From NCBI GenBank assembly GCA_033980235.1, contig CM067063.1:42656354-42720353 (forward strand): DNA of 64,000 nt, given 5' to 3'. The notes beneath the pieces were generated by a model. The model saw only the letters and a program-made list of their open reading frames with translations. It did not search any database and was not told the DNA's origin. Positions 1 through 12,794 of the stretch are shown in pieces. A program made the position numbers and the translations under genes. Position 1 is the first letter of the stretch. Each line of letters begins with the position of its first letter. Source of the DNA: Diadema setosum. Its lineage: Eukaryota; Echinodermata; Echinoidea; Diadematoida; Diadematidae.

Positions 1-3000
1 ACAAACAGATAATCATGCCTGTTGTATCATTGTTTTACTCTTCCACAAGAAAATCATTTTATGTAGACAATACTTGAATGTACGGATAGATACATGTCAA
101 TAGATGCATAAATACATTGTAGACAGATAGAGAGAGATTAATTAATATATTTTGAAATACAATGTGCTCTTGCATTACAGCAAGCATAATATATTAATGT
201 ACTTTGAAGACTCCAAGTTTCAAAAGATTCACTTTGGTGATCACTCACACAGAATCACAGGCATTTAATCCTGTCATTTATCTCCTAGACTACAGCAAGT
301 TTCATGTTATCAAGGTTACACACATCAATGGCAAATGAAATCAAAGCTGCCATATTATTAGATCTTCAAGTCCACATCTGTCATGAGTAGGTCTGGCTTG
401 CTAGCAATCAGCCGATAGCAAACCAAACCAGCGAAACTCCTGCACAGAAGGCTAAAGTAATCAAGGGAAGCAGATGACAAGATAATGCAATCTCTGCTGG
501 TTTCTAACACCCACGGCTTGTGCAAAGCCCCAGCGAACCCTCGCAGACTGGAGAGCGGTTCTCTGGAATGAGACCCACACCGGTCTCCATGCATTCCTAT
601 GATGCAGGAAACTCGTAAATTTGGCAGAAATTAGCCAATGAGGGAAAGCTTCCTACCATCACCATGAGAGCAGTAAGATAGAAACCGTGTCTTATCTCAC
701 TCTCAACCCAGGGGGCTAAATTTAGAGCTAAAAAGCTGTGGTGCAAATCTGTTAATTGTAACCCTTTTCTCCCACCCCCTCTCCCCCTACCCCTAGCTGT
801 CATTACAGTGCAATCTTCAGCTGACCTTCTACCCCATCAGAGAGTAGAGTGGACAGGGAGGAGGATTTCCCACCTAATGGATACGTTGCCGTGGCGATGT
901 CAGCACACCATGCCAAACCATTGCCTGACATTTAGGGACATGATCTGAAAATACATTTGCAAGATCATTTTCCTTTTGGTCTCTTAGCTTGTTCTTGAAA
1001 CAGTCTTTTTTCTATGTCTATTCAACACGTGTCATTTTTCAAAAATGGTTTTAGTCCTTGTGAAGATGTGTTTGTGTTACAGAAAAAAAAGGTAGAATGT
1101 CTTTTTTTGTTAAGACATATTAGTGTTACAAAGAAATTTTAAATATACTGAATTCATCGGCCGAGAACCAGAAGGGTGCGATCAGGTTCTAAGATTTGAG
1201 CATAAATAAAGACAAAACAAAACAGTCAATATTCATTAAATAAAAAGTTCATTAATCAAAAGTGGGCAGATTTACAAGCATTGTTCCCAATATCAATTAA
1301 AATAATGCTCTTTTGATTTTGATTTTTAACATTTCATTTAAAATGAAAATGATCTAAACTTGACACCACAACGTAGAGGAAATCAAACTCTTCAATATAA
1401 TACCAATAATTCAGTACCCCTAAAATTGTGATAATGGCCTTCTGGTTCTCAGCAAACAAATTAGTCATTTTTTTTTTTTTTTTGTTGAGACATGCTTGAG
1501 TTACAAAGAAATCATCTGAGTTTGGCTTGTTTTGTAACCCTTCCCTTTTAAGCATTCATTCTATTCTCATCTTTTCTTAAGCTGAAGAAATTTCAACACA
1601 TAAGTCTATATATAGATAAGAAGACAACACATTCCATGTCAATGTGTTATACTTGAACATCACTGACATAACACTATAACTCTGATATATTCTTACAACC
1701 TATAAAGCTCTATCTTTTATCACTTTGATGAATTGCAGGTCTGCCATCTGCTTCTCTTAGCAAATCTCTTGGCAGCAAGAAAAATATTGTTAGGATGTAT
1801 TGTCAGAAAGCAGCTTACTAGCTACTTTAGGAAGATTTCCACACAACGAAGGAAGCACAAAGCCTACAGCCTCCTGAACAAAGCCCGGAAGCATTTATGA
1901 CAGGAAACTAGACACAAAGTAGGCCAACAATGACTTTCCTACATCACAAGGTTTATAACTCAAGAGGTGTACTGACAGCGTTACAACAGTTTTATGACGT
2001 TTTTGCGTTTCTTCGAATTTTTTCATTTCTTCACTTTGCATTTCTTTATGCGGGAGAATCTCAAATTCTATATGGGAGAGTAAGATATATTATACAAAAA
2101 ATATTTCAGAACTAACATTTTTCATTTCTCATTTTTTTTCAATGACAAAAAAAAATTAATATATAACTTGTCCATATGATTACTTCAATGTTGGTACTTC
2201 AATGTGTAATCATGTGATTTCATATTCTATCTTTTGAACCAGCTTTTAAAAGTAAGAAATAAAGTTGGCTTGAAGGTATGTAGAATGATTGGAGCTTGGC
2301 ATGACTTCTCTATCTCACCCACAATGTACATATCTAGTTTAGTGTGTTGGGATTTAAATAAGTGTTAGAAATATTCTTCATCTAATGGACATATGTGACC
2401 CGCTACAACAAAATGATCCTAAAGTCGGGCGAGGTCGATTATTTGAAAATTGCATGATATAATCCCCTAATCTTTCTGCTTTAAATTGATATATAACACA
2501 TTTTATAAAAATAATCGGCTGCGGATATATCGATGTTTAAAAGAGAGCATGTCGAGACGTCTGGAAAATCACTGTTTCGAGAAAAGCGCCCTAAAAGTCT
2601 TCCTTTCGACGCAATCGCGATCAAGGGACACGCAAGTCAGTTTTCACCTCTGGACAATAGAAGGTAAGCCCTAGCAACCCCCGAAGAGTTCATTCAAGCA
2701 CATCAGCGTCGACGGTCTCCTCACCAACCAATCAGTGACCAGGATGTGAGAAGCGGCTGAGCATAGCGCACCCCGCCCGCACGCACCAGTCGACTGGGCA
2801 GTGTGCGAGCTTCACGCTTCGGTTAGCAGCAAGCAGCAAACTGACCAATGAGATCACTCTGGTCGTTGTTAGGGGCGGAACCTATGTGTGGCGCTCAATC
2901 CAAATTTTCCAACCAGTTTCTGCTTCGTTGAAACGCCAAAAAACATAGCTCAGAAAAAAGTTATTTTTTTATCTTTCCTGTGATCGTTTTGCTTCAAAAT

Positions 3001-3336
3001 TTCGACAGATGATGGAAGACATGTTAGACTCCAATAATATATCAAAATCAGAAAATCGTAAGTTTTGACCAATTTTAATGCTCTGACTTCAAACTCGATT
3101 TTCACGGCTTCGACCGTGCGCGACTTCAGGACCTTTTTGTTGTAGCGGGTCACATATGTCCATTCACTCTCTCCCTCTCTTTGCAAGTGAGACATTTCAT
3201 CATACGAACATAGTTAGCGAAGTGTATGACTGGTTTAATACTCCTGCTATTGACAACTAGCTACAAAGAAATGGGTAGAAACTGACTGTCATGTTGACCT
3301 AAATCACTATCTTTCTCTCAAAAGTCATTTTATTAC
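1..3336 (-). other. Intron downstream of the PDZ3-like exon
   Basis: No further exon of the gene is recognisable here; a search for the second half of the PDZ domain gave nothing. The stretch is AT-rich and contains the TIR element at 2385-3163. Two related segments (about 1102-1138 and 1476-1512, TTTTTTTGTTRAGACAT and GTTACAAAGAAAT) and a short inverted pair (GAGAACCAGAAGG near 1154, CCTTCTGGTTCTC near 1439) suggest an eroded repeat around 1100-1510. The GC-richer patch at 360-930 has no convincing coding frame. Confidence 0.6.
2385..3163. mobile_element. TIR element, 779 bp, non-coding
   Basis: The ends are inverted copies: ATGGACATATGTGACCCGCT at 2385 continues to about 2428 with few mismatches against the reverse complement of the end at 3163. 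The core TGTGACCCGC...GCGGGTCACA is flanked by TA on both sides, which would fit a TA target, although the flanks themselves are also inverted copies. No transposase frame is present. The interior is GC-richer and CpG-rich (about 2680-2870) and differs from the surrounding AT-rich intron. Confidence 0.7.
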
Positions 3337-3562
3337 CTTCTCTCAACCTGCCATCAGCTGCGGCGGCTCCAGAAGAAAAGATGGTCTTGATGTAGATACC
3401 CATCCTTCCCTTCGGTGAATCCTCCCCTCCAACGATGCTGAAGCCAAGACCCTTCCCATAACCCCCCTTGATGAGGGAAATCTGCTGTACCACCGAGGGG
3501 CCCACTGGTGAACCACGCCCTGAGATGTTTTCAACTGAGGCTGTCTTCTGGTGCATGAGATG
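3337..3562 (-). CDS. PDZD2-like: PDZD2-like gene, first half of next PDZ domain (PDZ3-like)
   Basis: This 226-nt exon follows a strong acceptor (CTTTTTTCCATTAG) in phase 0 and ends GAGAAG|GTAATA in phase 1. It encodes 75 residues: a 27-residue lead ([16 protein letters not shown] and so on) and then the start of a PDZ domain with [10 protein letters not shown], the canonical loop [27 protein letters not shown] and [14 protein letters not shown]. The classical GLGF loop and the KTIF...GAAA.DGRL.EG stretch are the best match to PDZ3 of PDZD2 that I can recall. The rest of the domain (the expected DEIL..NG, alpha-B and final strand) is not found between 1 and 3336, so it must lie outside the window. 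A reading frame shifted by one across the same bases is only a shadow. Confidence 0.87.
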
Positions 3563-3722
3563 CTAATGGAAAAAAGAAAAGACAATCTTTATTCAAAGGT
3601 AGGTGAATTGATAGGCAGGATTAAATGAGCATCATGCAGTACCTGTTCCATCTAAATATTTACTACCATGTAAAAATGTGATACACTTTTTGCACCAATA
3701 TGAAAAATTCAAATGAATTTGA

Positions 3723-3983
3723 ACATATCGTCGCTGGGGTGACAAGACCTCGTATCTCCAAAATGTCAATTTTTTTTTTTTATTTTGCTTAATGGTCAAA
3801 TAATGGGTCAAGTGATGTCTTGGCCAAATCCCAACTGTCTTACTCCAAAAATGAAGCCACCATGACATGTCAAAGAAAAGGCTTTCCCATTCACTACAGT
3901 GCTTTGGCCGCCATGTTTTTTTGCCCTCCTGAACATTTGACATTTTTGAGATACGAGGTCTTGTCACCCCAGCGACGATATGT
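3723..3983. mobile_element. Foldback MITE, 261 bp (copy 1 of a family)
   Basis: The element starts ACATATCGTCGCTGGGGTGA and ends with its reverse complement. The inverted arms extend over about 45 bases including GACAAGACCTCGTATCTC. The interior is AT-rich with a poly-T run and has no coding frame. A diverged relative is at 38325-38580. Confidence 0.8.
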
Positions 3984-6900
3984 ACAAGTACTTGTAACTC
4001 ATTAGTCATGTTCCTCAGTATATTCAGCGGAGACACAAAAAAGTGTCTTGTCTTCAACTTTAAAAGAAATGTGAGATGAGAGAGTGAACTATTATTTCTC
4101 ACTTCAGTCAAAGGAATCTTTAAATCACAGCCAATCAATTTCACACAATCTTCAAATGTGGTATGCACCTATGAATGATTGAGGATTCTGTGCAGATACG
4201 CTGTCACTGATGCTGCAACAGACAACAACAAAAAAAAAAAAATCGCAAAGCTCCAACGATTACAGTGACTAAAGACATCAGTGATCACATGGACTGGAGA
4301 CAGGGGTTCCTATAGCAACATAGTGTAATGAGGATATCTAGATCATGACCTCTGGGTTTCACCAGGTATGAAGTGGGAAAAGAGACCAGGATGAATCATC
4401 ATGATGATAAGGATGATAAGGATGATGAGAAAGGGGCTCACAATCAAAAAGTGTTCAACTCTAGGAGGAATACATGGAATTTCATACTGAGTATAATGTA
4501 AAAAGATTACATAAGCAGAGCTCTTGATATTATCTGACAGTCTTTCAATATGATGTGACCTGGTGGCCTTGTTTTTTTGCGAATCATACATTGCAATCTC
4601 TTAGACCCAGCAGGTTACATAATTTCAGTCAACTGTGTTGTTTATTATTAAGCAAATGTATGAAAAATTATCTAAAAAAAACTGACTTTGCAAGAAGCTA
4701 TATCTTCAAACATGTAAAAAAAAAAAAAAAAAAAAAGTTACATATACATGTACACACATATATTTGCAAGGTTCTACATTACCACCATAAGTTTCATGAA
4801 ATATGAAAATATTGGAATGATATTTATGTGGAAGAAATCATTGGCAATCAGCATACTGCCCTCTTGTGGTAGGAAACTAGTCATCTACAAGGCAAGATCC
4901 ATATTCTGTCAGTGGTCATGTAATGTGAAATGTGTCGTGTGTTAAGGGACAGTCAGTTGTATTGTATTATGATACAGCTGCTACCTACAGTCAATGCACT
5001 GGTGACTCATTTTACTGAAGTCTAGCTGGTGAGTCAGTTATTAGAATTTCAGAATCAAATAAGTTGATATCTTGCTCGGATCACAATTCCTTCTGGAATC
5101 AATCATATGTCACAGCTGTGTAGCAGACATAGGGCAGAGTCACATATAATGCAATGAAATTATTTCGTACATGAACAGATGGGGAGAGGGGTCATTGATA
5201 TAACACTGTAACATTATATCATGTACATGTCTTTAAAACAATGAGATGGGACAAAAAGCAGGAAAATGGGTTGAAGCAAGATATAGATGTGACAGGTCAA
5301 GAAGATAGTGCATATGAATACAATGAAGACAAGAACACTTAACACAAGTGAAAGGTGTGTACATGCATACTTATTTTGAGGAAAACCAGCAGAAAACAAT
5401 AGACAGGAACAATACAAAAAACGTGGAAATATGTGATAAAAGAAACCATGAAGTAAAGAGCAAGAATGGAGGCATAAGATGGATCTGAAGAGATTCTCAT
5501 TTTTCTTTGCAGTCATATATAAGGTTATGAAACTGGAAAAACTATGAACAGTGGCAATCAAATATGATTAAAAGACAAGTTAAAAAGAAAAGAATGCAAA
5601 GAACAAATGATAGTGAGATGGCAAAAGGTAAGAAAGAGACAAGAATTATGAGACAAGGAAACCCTTTTCCTTAAATGCATTGTGGTCATGTCATATGTTT
5701 TACAAGTCAGCTTGACCAATTAGGCCAGAGGTATAGGCATACCATGCCAGGAGGAAATGATTTGGCCCTGGTTAGGGATCCAATCCTAAGCCAGTGGATT
5801 AGTCATGTGACCCACTTCCTGCAAAGCGAGAGGAGTTTTACTCTGACACTTGCTGCCGTCAAGCTGAATTTTTTGGCCCTGGGAAGCACACCTCTGCTTG
5901 GTTAATCTTGCTTTTTCACAGGTGTTTTGGTTTCATGTGATATTGCCAAGATATGGGATTGTGGAGGGGAAACTGGGACTAACCTGGTTTAATTGTGAGT
6001 GACAGGTGATATTTAAGAACCTTCTTTCTAGGGTCAATCATCTCAGATACAAACCAAATACATAAGATTTGTATTTTATGCAAGTTACAAAACAAAAAAC
6101 AAAAAATGCAACTATACTTCCATTAATAACATACGTGGTTACAAATGTGCACATTAGGCAAAGTTTACATAAAACTGAATTTTTCCATTCAGTTCATTTC
6201 ATTTCACTGATTTCAATCCATACTGGCTTACAATTTTAATACAAACTAAAGGCATGCTTGATACTCAACAGTATCTAATACATAGAAGACATGTCAAAAA
6301 AACTTTTAACAAATGAAAAACTTCAGGCTTGGTTTGATTCCAATGGTATAACAATCACAAGAAGTTTAAGGGCATTGTTTGCTTAAAATTTTATTTAGTT
6401 CAGTATTACAAATAGAATCATATTGATTTTATTCTTACATTTTATTGTAACTGGTAAGACCATTTTGCATCCACAAAATTTTGAAAAGGTGCTACATGAA
6501 TATTAATCATAATAATCAGGCACTAGTGCTGTATTGATACCTTACTAGTTGTTAAGAAAAAAAAACTAACCCTAATAATCAAAATAATGTTTATTAACAC
6601 ACAGCGGGCAACACATGTATTCTTCCCAAACACTCCATAGGCTTTCAGGTCAGATGAAACATGTTGAATTTTGCAAGGTTTATAGGTCTGAAGAAATCCA
6701 ACATCTTAACATCCATCTGTTACTTTCTTTATGTTTAAGATGAAATAAACAATATAAAGCAGATGTGATCAAGATCTTTTGCTCTATAACTCTTGTGTTG
6801 TGGCAACAGTTTCAAACTTCCAACTTCTCCTAGTGTCTGAGACTGTGTATTTGCTATCTGGCATAGATAGTTGGTATGTAACTGGCTTTTATAGACTACA

Positions 6901-7212
6901 GCATTTTGTGCCCTGGGAATGTTAAGATCTGCCATCAAACTATAGCTTGCTCATATCTGGTACACATTTAATTGAACAAGAACTTATGACTGAAAGATGG
7001 TATGATATCATAACGTACAAAAGAAAGCAAGGAATGAAGAGGATATTGACATTGATGAGATGGAAGGAACATAAAGTGTAGCTGAAGAAATAATGAAACA
7101 GAGAACAAACATCTCAGGGCCTGAAAGTAAGAATGACAGACTTTTTTCTTCAACATCGTCCAAGATGGAGTAAGCAAATACCTTGATACAATTTAACAAG
7201 AATCATATGCCT

Positions 7213-7373
7213 GGGGCCCGTTGCATAAAAGTTACTATCATGGTAACTTTGCCATCCAATGGTAACTACCATGGCAACAATACTCAACAGCCAATCAAAA
7301 TCAAGAATTCCATAAAGGTTACCATTGGATGGCAAAGTTACCATAATTGTAACTTTTATGCAACGGGCCCCTG
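7213..7373. mobile_element. Foldback MITE, about 161 bp
   Basis: The ends GGGGCCCGTTGCATAAAAGT and their reverse complement continue into ATGGTAACTTTGCCATCCAA on both arms, so about 50 of the 80 bases on each side are inverted copies. The loop contains a CAGCCAATCAAAATCAAGAA segment, similar in layout to the loop of the element at 30166. It is non-coding. Confidence 0.82.
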
Positions 7374-8146
7374 GTCTGTTAATCTACAATAATATCACTG
7401 TGAAGGGGACTGTACAGATACTTCGGTTATTAAACTATTCAAATATTGTGTTACACAGGACAAAAAGGAATAGGTTGATTTACAATACATACAATAATGG
7501 TCAATAACTTGTTTGCATGTTTCTGATTGTACTTCTTAAAACTCATCTGCTTCTTTAACAAAACACTTATTTTCTTTGTGGTAAACTTCCTCATAGTACA
7601 GACATCCCATATTATCAGTAACATACAAACTCAGTCAGATGAATAGTCATAGTAAATAATTTGAAGCAGTGATATATGTAAAACAGGACATTTAGGAGTA
7701 GAAAAACATAGCTGAGTATTGAGAGGAAAGGAGTTAAATTGGTATCTCATACCATGATTAACTCAATACTACCGACAAACAGACTATTATAGCCCAGTAC
7801 TCTTCTCTTAATATATCTTTTGAGAGGAAGTTGTCGGCTGATCCAGCGGAAGGGGTGATGAGAGAAAGACAATTGTGCCATTCATCAAGGGCCATGGGGA
7901 GAAGGTTGGTTTATCACTGCCTTATGGTGAGTGTAATAAAGTAGGGCGTGGGAATACAGGGCGACTGTCTTCCATTCAAAGCCACTGCACCCTCTCTCCC
8001 TGCACTGAGAGGATGCCAAACAGAGCCCTCATACTGCATTGATTACATGAGAGAAATCTCTTTGTGGTTGCCTCTTGTCTGGATTTATGTTAGCAAGGCT
8101 TCATCTCCAGTATACCATCCTTATTCTAATCTCAGCTAAGATACAC

Positions 8147-8597
8147 TATGTCCCCCCAAAAAGTTACAATCGGATTTCAGCATTAATAACTTTCAATATG
8201 ATTAATCTGTCTGAATGATATTTCAGGGTCTACAAATATGACATCGTCCATATATTTTGCAGAAAATACCATTCAATTTAGTTAAGTGGTCATAGAGAAA
8301 TGTGGATCGCTGTAAAGCACGTCATGGGTCTGTTTCTTCAAAGTTTAGCACTTGGATGCTCTTTGAACTGCATATCAATGTGTAAACACAATGGACAGAA
8401 ATTAGAGGGAAGGGATTCCTGACATATTCTACAAAGATCCTTATTCCTCTTTGACCACTGAAGCAAACTGGATGGAGTTTTCTGTAAGATGTAGGTAATA
8501 AGTTATAGTTTCATAATGTGAAATTGTATTTGGATCGATTCACTATTTTTAAAGTTATCGTTGTGGAGGGTCCCATTGTAATTTTTTCGGGGACATA
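8147..8597. mobile_element. TA-flanked MITE, Tc1/mariner-like
   Basis: The body runs from TGTCCCCCCAAAAAGTTACA at 8149 to GGGGACA at 8595 and is bounded by TA on both sides, the target duplication of Tc1/mariner elements. The inverted ends are imperfect (TTACAATCGGA against TTACAATGGGA) and are followed by a second shared ATAACTTT. There is no transposase frame, so it is non-autonomous and old. Confidence 0.6.
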
Positions 8598-9913
8598 TGG
8601 TATAGAAATATTTTTACTTTTTTAAATTTATACGGGCTTCCACATTATTTTTTAATGCTATAGAACTTTTTTTTAACAGAACTTGTGCTTGTGAATCACT
8701 GCAGCATTTATATTGCACCTTTTAATAAGGTAAATAAAGAAGAAATGGAATAAAATGAAATGCATTGTAAGTTACCATGGTGTACAGCCATGTACAAGTA
8801 ATGCCTACTAATGAGGACAGTTAGGATATTGTATGCACCAAAAGAGAACAAATGACATATTCAAGTGTATACAGTGACTCAAGTCACTGCATTGAGAAAC
8901 ATTACATATGGATTGCATAAACTCTTTGACACTTGCTAGGTACACCCACTCTAGTCTACTTTCTGTGGCCATTTTTGCTCATTTGTTTTGTTCAATTTCA
9001 TTTAATGGCTAACAAACAATTGGAACAAGTTATTGGAACAAATTTGTAATGAAGTCAAACTGAAGTAAAGTCTAGACTAAAGCATCTTATGAAATGTGTT
9101 AATTTTTGATATCTCAAACTAAAAAGTGAGCTGGAGTGCTTGAGGCCTATGTGTACATCAAAAGATCACCTTAAAGCCATATCTGTATGTCAGTAACAAT
9201 CAGTAACAATGAAACAACAGTACTGTAATGTTGACATCCAAATGTAACAATTGTTTTTACTTTTAACTTTCAGATTGTCCTTTACTCTGTCTTTCAGAAT
9301 ATTGTCTTCACAGCATTTTATTATTAATTAATATATGATGTCATTGAGGTATGGTTAATCTTTAAGGGTATTATTTGACATTTTCAAGACTTCCAACTTG
9401 CTATAAAGCAGTCGAAAACACTACTGGAGAAGTGAACAGAGAATCGCGTCAATCACCTCCCCCGACCCCCACCCCTGTAGGGAGGCATTTCCATACAGAC
9501 AACACTTTGAGTGATTATCACACAAATTGGAGATAAATCCTGTCAGCTCCTAAATCCAGGAAACATGAACACATTTGTGAATTTCCCATCCCAGATCTCA
9601 GTCCAGGTTTATAGAGGAAACCGAGCTTGAATCACCAGGGGCTTTCTATCACATCACAGCTAACATCACACAAGTCATGATATGGGAAGTAAGGGAGGGG
9701 GTAGATATGTTTGTCATACATTAAACCTAGCTCCTCAGATATAGACTAGGTATGGAGAAGGTTTAGCTGGAGTGAGGCAAATATTAAATAGCATTGGGCA
9801 CAAAGCAGACTAGAATCTTTCTCTTGTATTTCTGATATTTTTATTGGATGCTGGTGTGTTATGAGATGGCAACATGTTCACACATGAGAGGCAGAGGTAC
9901 AAAAAACATTGGC

Positions 9914-10012
9914 TTAACCCGTTGAGGATGGGCTGATTTTGCTACAACACACATTTCCCATAGACACTTGCAAGAGTATACTAGTACTCAAGACTTGTCC
10001 TCAACATGTTAA
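9914..10012. mobile_element. TTAA-bounded short MITE with TTAACCC ends, copy 1
   Basis: The sequence starts TTAACCCGTTGAGGA and ends TCCTCAACATGTTAA. The interior GGCTGATTTTGCTACAACA and TTTCCCATAGAC recurs in inverted orientation at 29948-30040. The TTAA boundaries and the CCC after the TTAA fit the piggyBac group, but with only 99 bp the superfamily call is an inference. Confidence 0.65.
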
Positions 10013-10866
10013 GGCTGAAGGAAAGTATGATGTGGAAAATATTCTGAATGTCAGTTTAATTTGTCTCAAGGTAAGGATCAGGGTTATGCATTTGTGCATG
10101 GTGCAAAATTTACATATTTGAACAAAACATATCAGCTAAAGTAAATATTTACAGTGCATCCAAATATGGAAAAAACAACAAATTCATACATGTATAAATG
10201 CCCCCAAATACAGAAAATTACATGACAGACATACCTTGTAGACTAGGAGGCAAGAAATCGTAGATAGAAATCTAAACTACCTAAATTCTGTTTCCCCCCC
10301 CCCCCCCCCGGGAAAAAAATGAAAAGGAAATGTAAAAATGAAAAAATGATAGAGTGCAAATTTGAGAACACACAGACAGAACACTCATCACAGTGTTGAG
10401 GAAATAGGTGATCAGATTACAAAGAGGGATAGCTAGTCCAAGGCAGATAGGAGTACATGTCTATACAGGCTTCTAACTAGGGGGCAGCCGCTCGACTCAA
10501 GTATACAAGTACAAACATCAGACATTTTCAAGTCATCACTCACTACACAGATTTTATATCCAAAGGGCACAAGGAGAGAGGGGGAAACCATGATATACAT
10601 TCTACCCATGACTATTTACTTTGTTGCTATAGTAACCACGCGCAGCATGAAATGTCAGAAGACAATTTTGCCATCACTGGCCTGTGTACGACTGAACTTT
10701 CTACATTTGCCAGTAAAGTTTATTAGACTTGATTAGGAATATTCTAATTAACAATCAGATGCAATCTACACACTAGAAGTCATTTCTCACTTGACACTCA
10801 AATTCCCCTTTTCCTTCAAGACCCCAAAATTAAATCTCCCAGCACACCTGATGACAGCCACTGAGT

Positions 10867-11111
10867 TACTGTATATGCCATATATTTCGTGAGTCTAAAT
10901 TTTTCGCGAATCAGGAATTCCCGACGCTTTCGCGAGTGGTTAAATTTGCGATCATGGAGTCCTGTACTGGACAGAGAAATGTACATGCGTACGTCACATT
11001 CACATCGAGATCAGAGTCAACACTTTTGCGTGTCTTTAATTTTGCGAATAGCACCCGACTCGTGAAATTCGCAAAAATAAAAACCTCGCGAAATATTCAG
11101 TGTATACAGTA
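10867..11111. mobile_element. TA-flanked MITE with CTGTATA ends, copy A
   Basis: The ends are TACTGTATATGCCATATATT and the inverted AATATTCAGTGTATACAGTA. Several TTCGCGA and CTCGCGAAAT motifs lie inside both arms. TA bounds the CTG...CAG body on both sides, as in Tc1/mariner MITEs. The same layout recurs at 12130 and 53428. It is non-coding. Confidence 0.7.
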
Positions 11112-11430
11112 ACACAAAGGGTCATATGATGTTGAGGTAGTAGTGAGCTGGTATGTCAAAGATGGTACACCTTCCCTCCATCCAATCCCAAACAGGTCTT
11201 CCTACTACATTCATGCTAGACCTCTGAACATGATATCTCACAGGTCCAGTAATTAACATGCAGACACCCTGCACATGAGGAGTCCTATGTTACCACAGTT
11301 CATTGAATCTGCACCTCAATTACTGTGATGAGGGAGAATTGCAATGTTGTTTCCCATCCAAACTCAGGGAGTGATGTGTGATGTATGCTATGGTAAAATA
11401 ATGATTGATACCTACTGATTTGTGCATGTG

Positions 11431-11505
11431 TGGGAATGGGGATGGGGCTGAAGATGGGAATGGGGATGGGGCTGAAAATGGGGCTGGGGATGGGGCTGGG
11501 GTTGG
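11431..11505 (+). repeat. G-rich minisatellite (ATGGGG/CTGGGG units)
   Basis: About 75 bases of short units such as GGGGATGGGGCTGAAGATGG. There are many runs of three or four G separated by one to seven bases on the plus strand, which is the template strand of the host gene. The translated shadow is a meaningless Pro/Ile/Ser repeat on the minus strand. Confidence 0.85.
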
Positions 11506-11910
11506 TGCTTTGAATGAAATAGTCCTCCTGGACTGTTTGAGAAATCCTTGTTAGCATCAGCAAGTGGCTATTCTGTAGGACTATCCCTCCCTGCTATACA
11601 CAGGCTGAGCTTGGGGAAAGAACATAAATATAGCATTGGACCAGCAATGGTCTATAATCCCTTTCCTCACTATCAACTCTAGAGGGCAGTATAAGAAAGA
11701 GCAGGCTGTTTAGTGATGAAGGAAATCCAAAGAAGCCACAAGTCTCCTCCAACAGTGTATGTATGCCCTTCTCCCCCCCCCCCCTTCCTAAAAGTATAGA
11801 TGAAGCCTCGAAAGATGATCTTGTTTTTAAATTGTTTTGTTTATTGTTTCGGTACAATGCTATTGATCATAGAGGATGATGTATGCATGCCAGTGCTCAG
11901 TAAAACCCAC

Positions 11911-11992
11911 CTTGGGAGATGGAGGTCCACCTTGGGGTGAAGAGAACCGTTTCCAGATGGACTCGTCATGGCTGGGAGCTCGCTCCTCTTGC
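11911..11992 (-). CDS. PDZD2-like: PDZD2-like gene, short linker exon before the next PDZ
   Basis: This 82-nt exon would be missed by ORF length alone. It is bounded by an acceptor (ATCCATCCATGTAG) and a donor (CCCAAG|GTGGGT). Its first base completes the Lys codon split at the end of the 32011-31740 exon, and its last codon ends in phase 0, exactly what the PDZ exon at 3562 needs. Of the two open frames only this one continues into the PDZ frame. It encodes QEERAPSHDESIWKRF followed by SSPQGGPPSPK. The DESIWKR segment resembles a Glu-Ser-Pro-Trp-Arg stretch that I recall just before PDZ3 in vertebrate PDZD2, which supports the assignment weakly. No domain is visible. The flanking introns are about 19.7 kb upstream and 8.3 kb downstream. 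Confidence 0.75.
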
Positions 11993-12129
11993 CTACATGG
12001 ATGGATAAAGAGAATGACATCAGATGTCAGTCAAATCAGAGCAATGAGATTAGCTGGACATTCAGCATATCCTTGGAACAAACTTATTAAAGGAAAGAGA
12101 TATTAGAGAAAAATTCACTTTGCTTAATA

Positions 12130-12342
12130 TACTGTAAAAGTGGAAATTTTAGCGGTCTTGAAATTTTCGCGCATTTAACGCAACCACAATCTAGCGCGAA
12201 AATAAAAGCATGCCAATATTTTTGCTTGCCATATGTTCCAGTAGTTAATGTCTTGATTCCGCGGAATTAAAAACATGCATAACTCTTCTTACCCAGCCGA
12301 GCACAAAAAATTAGTCGTGCAAAAATATCCACTTTTACAGTA
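12130..12342. mobile_element. TA-flanked MITE with CTGTAAAAGTGG ends, copy B
   Basis: The ends TACTGTAAAAGTGGA and TCCACTTTTACAGTA are exact inverted copies, with TA at each boundary. The interior carries TTTTCGCGC and GCGCGAAAAT motifs. It belongs to the same structural group as 10867 and 53428 but is a distinct family by sequence. Confidence 0.78.
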
Positions 12343-12704
12343 CTTAGTACGAGATACTACCAATAGCTTTGGAAAACTCTGTATGGATATACTCTAGTTA
12401 TACCTGTTTAATCTATGAGTTGATAGACTTCTCAGGAATATCAGGAATACAGCACAAAAGACAAGCTTGGAAATGATAGTACATCATATATGCAAGGTGA
12501 TAACTTCTTGAAGTTGCAACACAGTCTGTACATGGCTTTTTTCATCCAATAGTCTTTTCATCAACTGAATTCCAATTAGTCAACATTTCATCCACACTAC
12601 TATTCAAGATAGCAATACATGTATGGGTTGTTGGGTTTTTTTTGAGAGAGTTAATGACATGTTCCTGTCTCATATTTTTTCTCTCTCATTCATACACACA
12701 ATGA

Positions 12705-12742
12705 CACAAACACAAACACACACACACACACACACACACAAA

Positions 12743-12782
<40 letters not shown>

Positions 12783-12794
12783 CACACACACACA
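12705..12794. repeat. (CA)n microsatellite
   Basis: Nearly pure CA dinucleotides with a few AA interruptions over about 90 bases. A chance reading frame gives a Thr-His polymer and is not coding. Confidence 0.97.

Larger units (their letters stand above)
3563..11910 (-). other. Intron between the short linker exon and the PDZ3-like exon
   Basis: An 8.3-kb intron. It holds the foldback elements at 3723, 7213, 8147, 9914 and 10867, a (GAT)n-like tract near 4384-4430, a poly-A run at 4717-4736, a poly-C run at 10294-10308 and the G-rich minisatellite at 11431-11505. Between these the sequence is AT-rich with no supported gene on either strand. The 178-codon open frame at 3632-4168 (minus) runs through a foldback element and is not coding. 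Confidence 0.6.

Noticed and set aside
3632..4168. 178-codon minus-strand open frame
   Set aside because: It runs through the foldback element at 3723-3983 and through a poly-T run. Composition is random, and no domain or splice logic links it to the host gene.
11300..11563. Pro/Ile/Ser repeat peptide on the minus strand
   Set aside because: It is the translation of the ATGGGG minisatellite.
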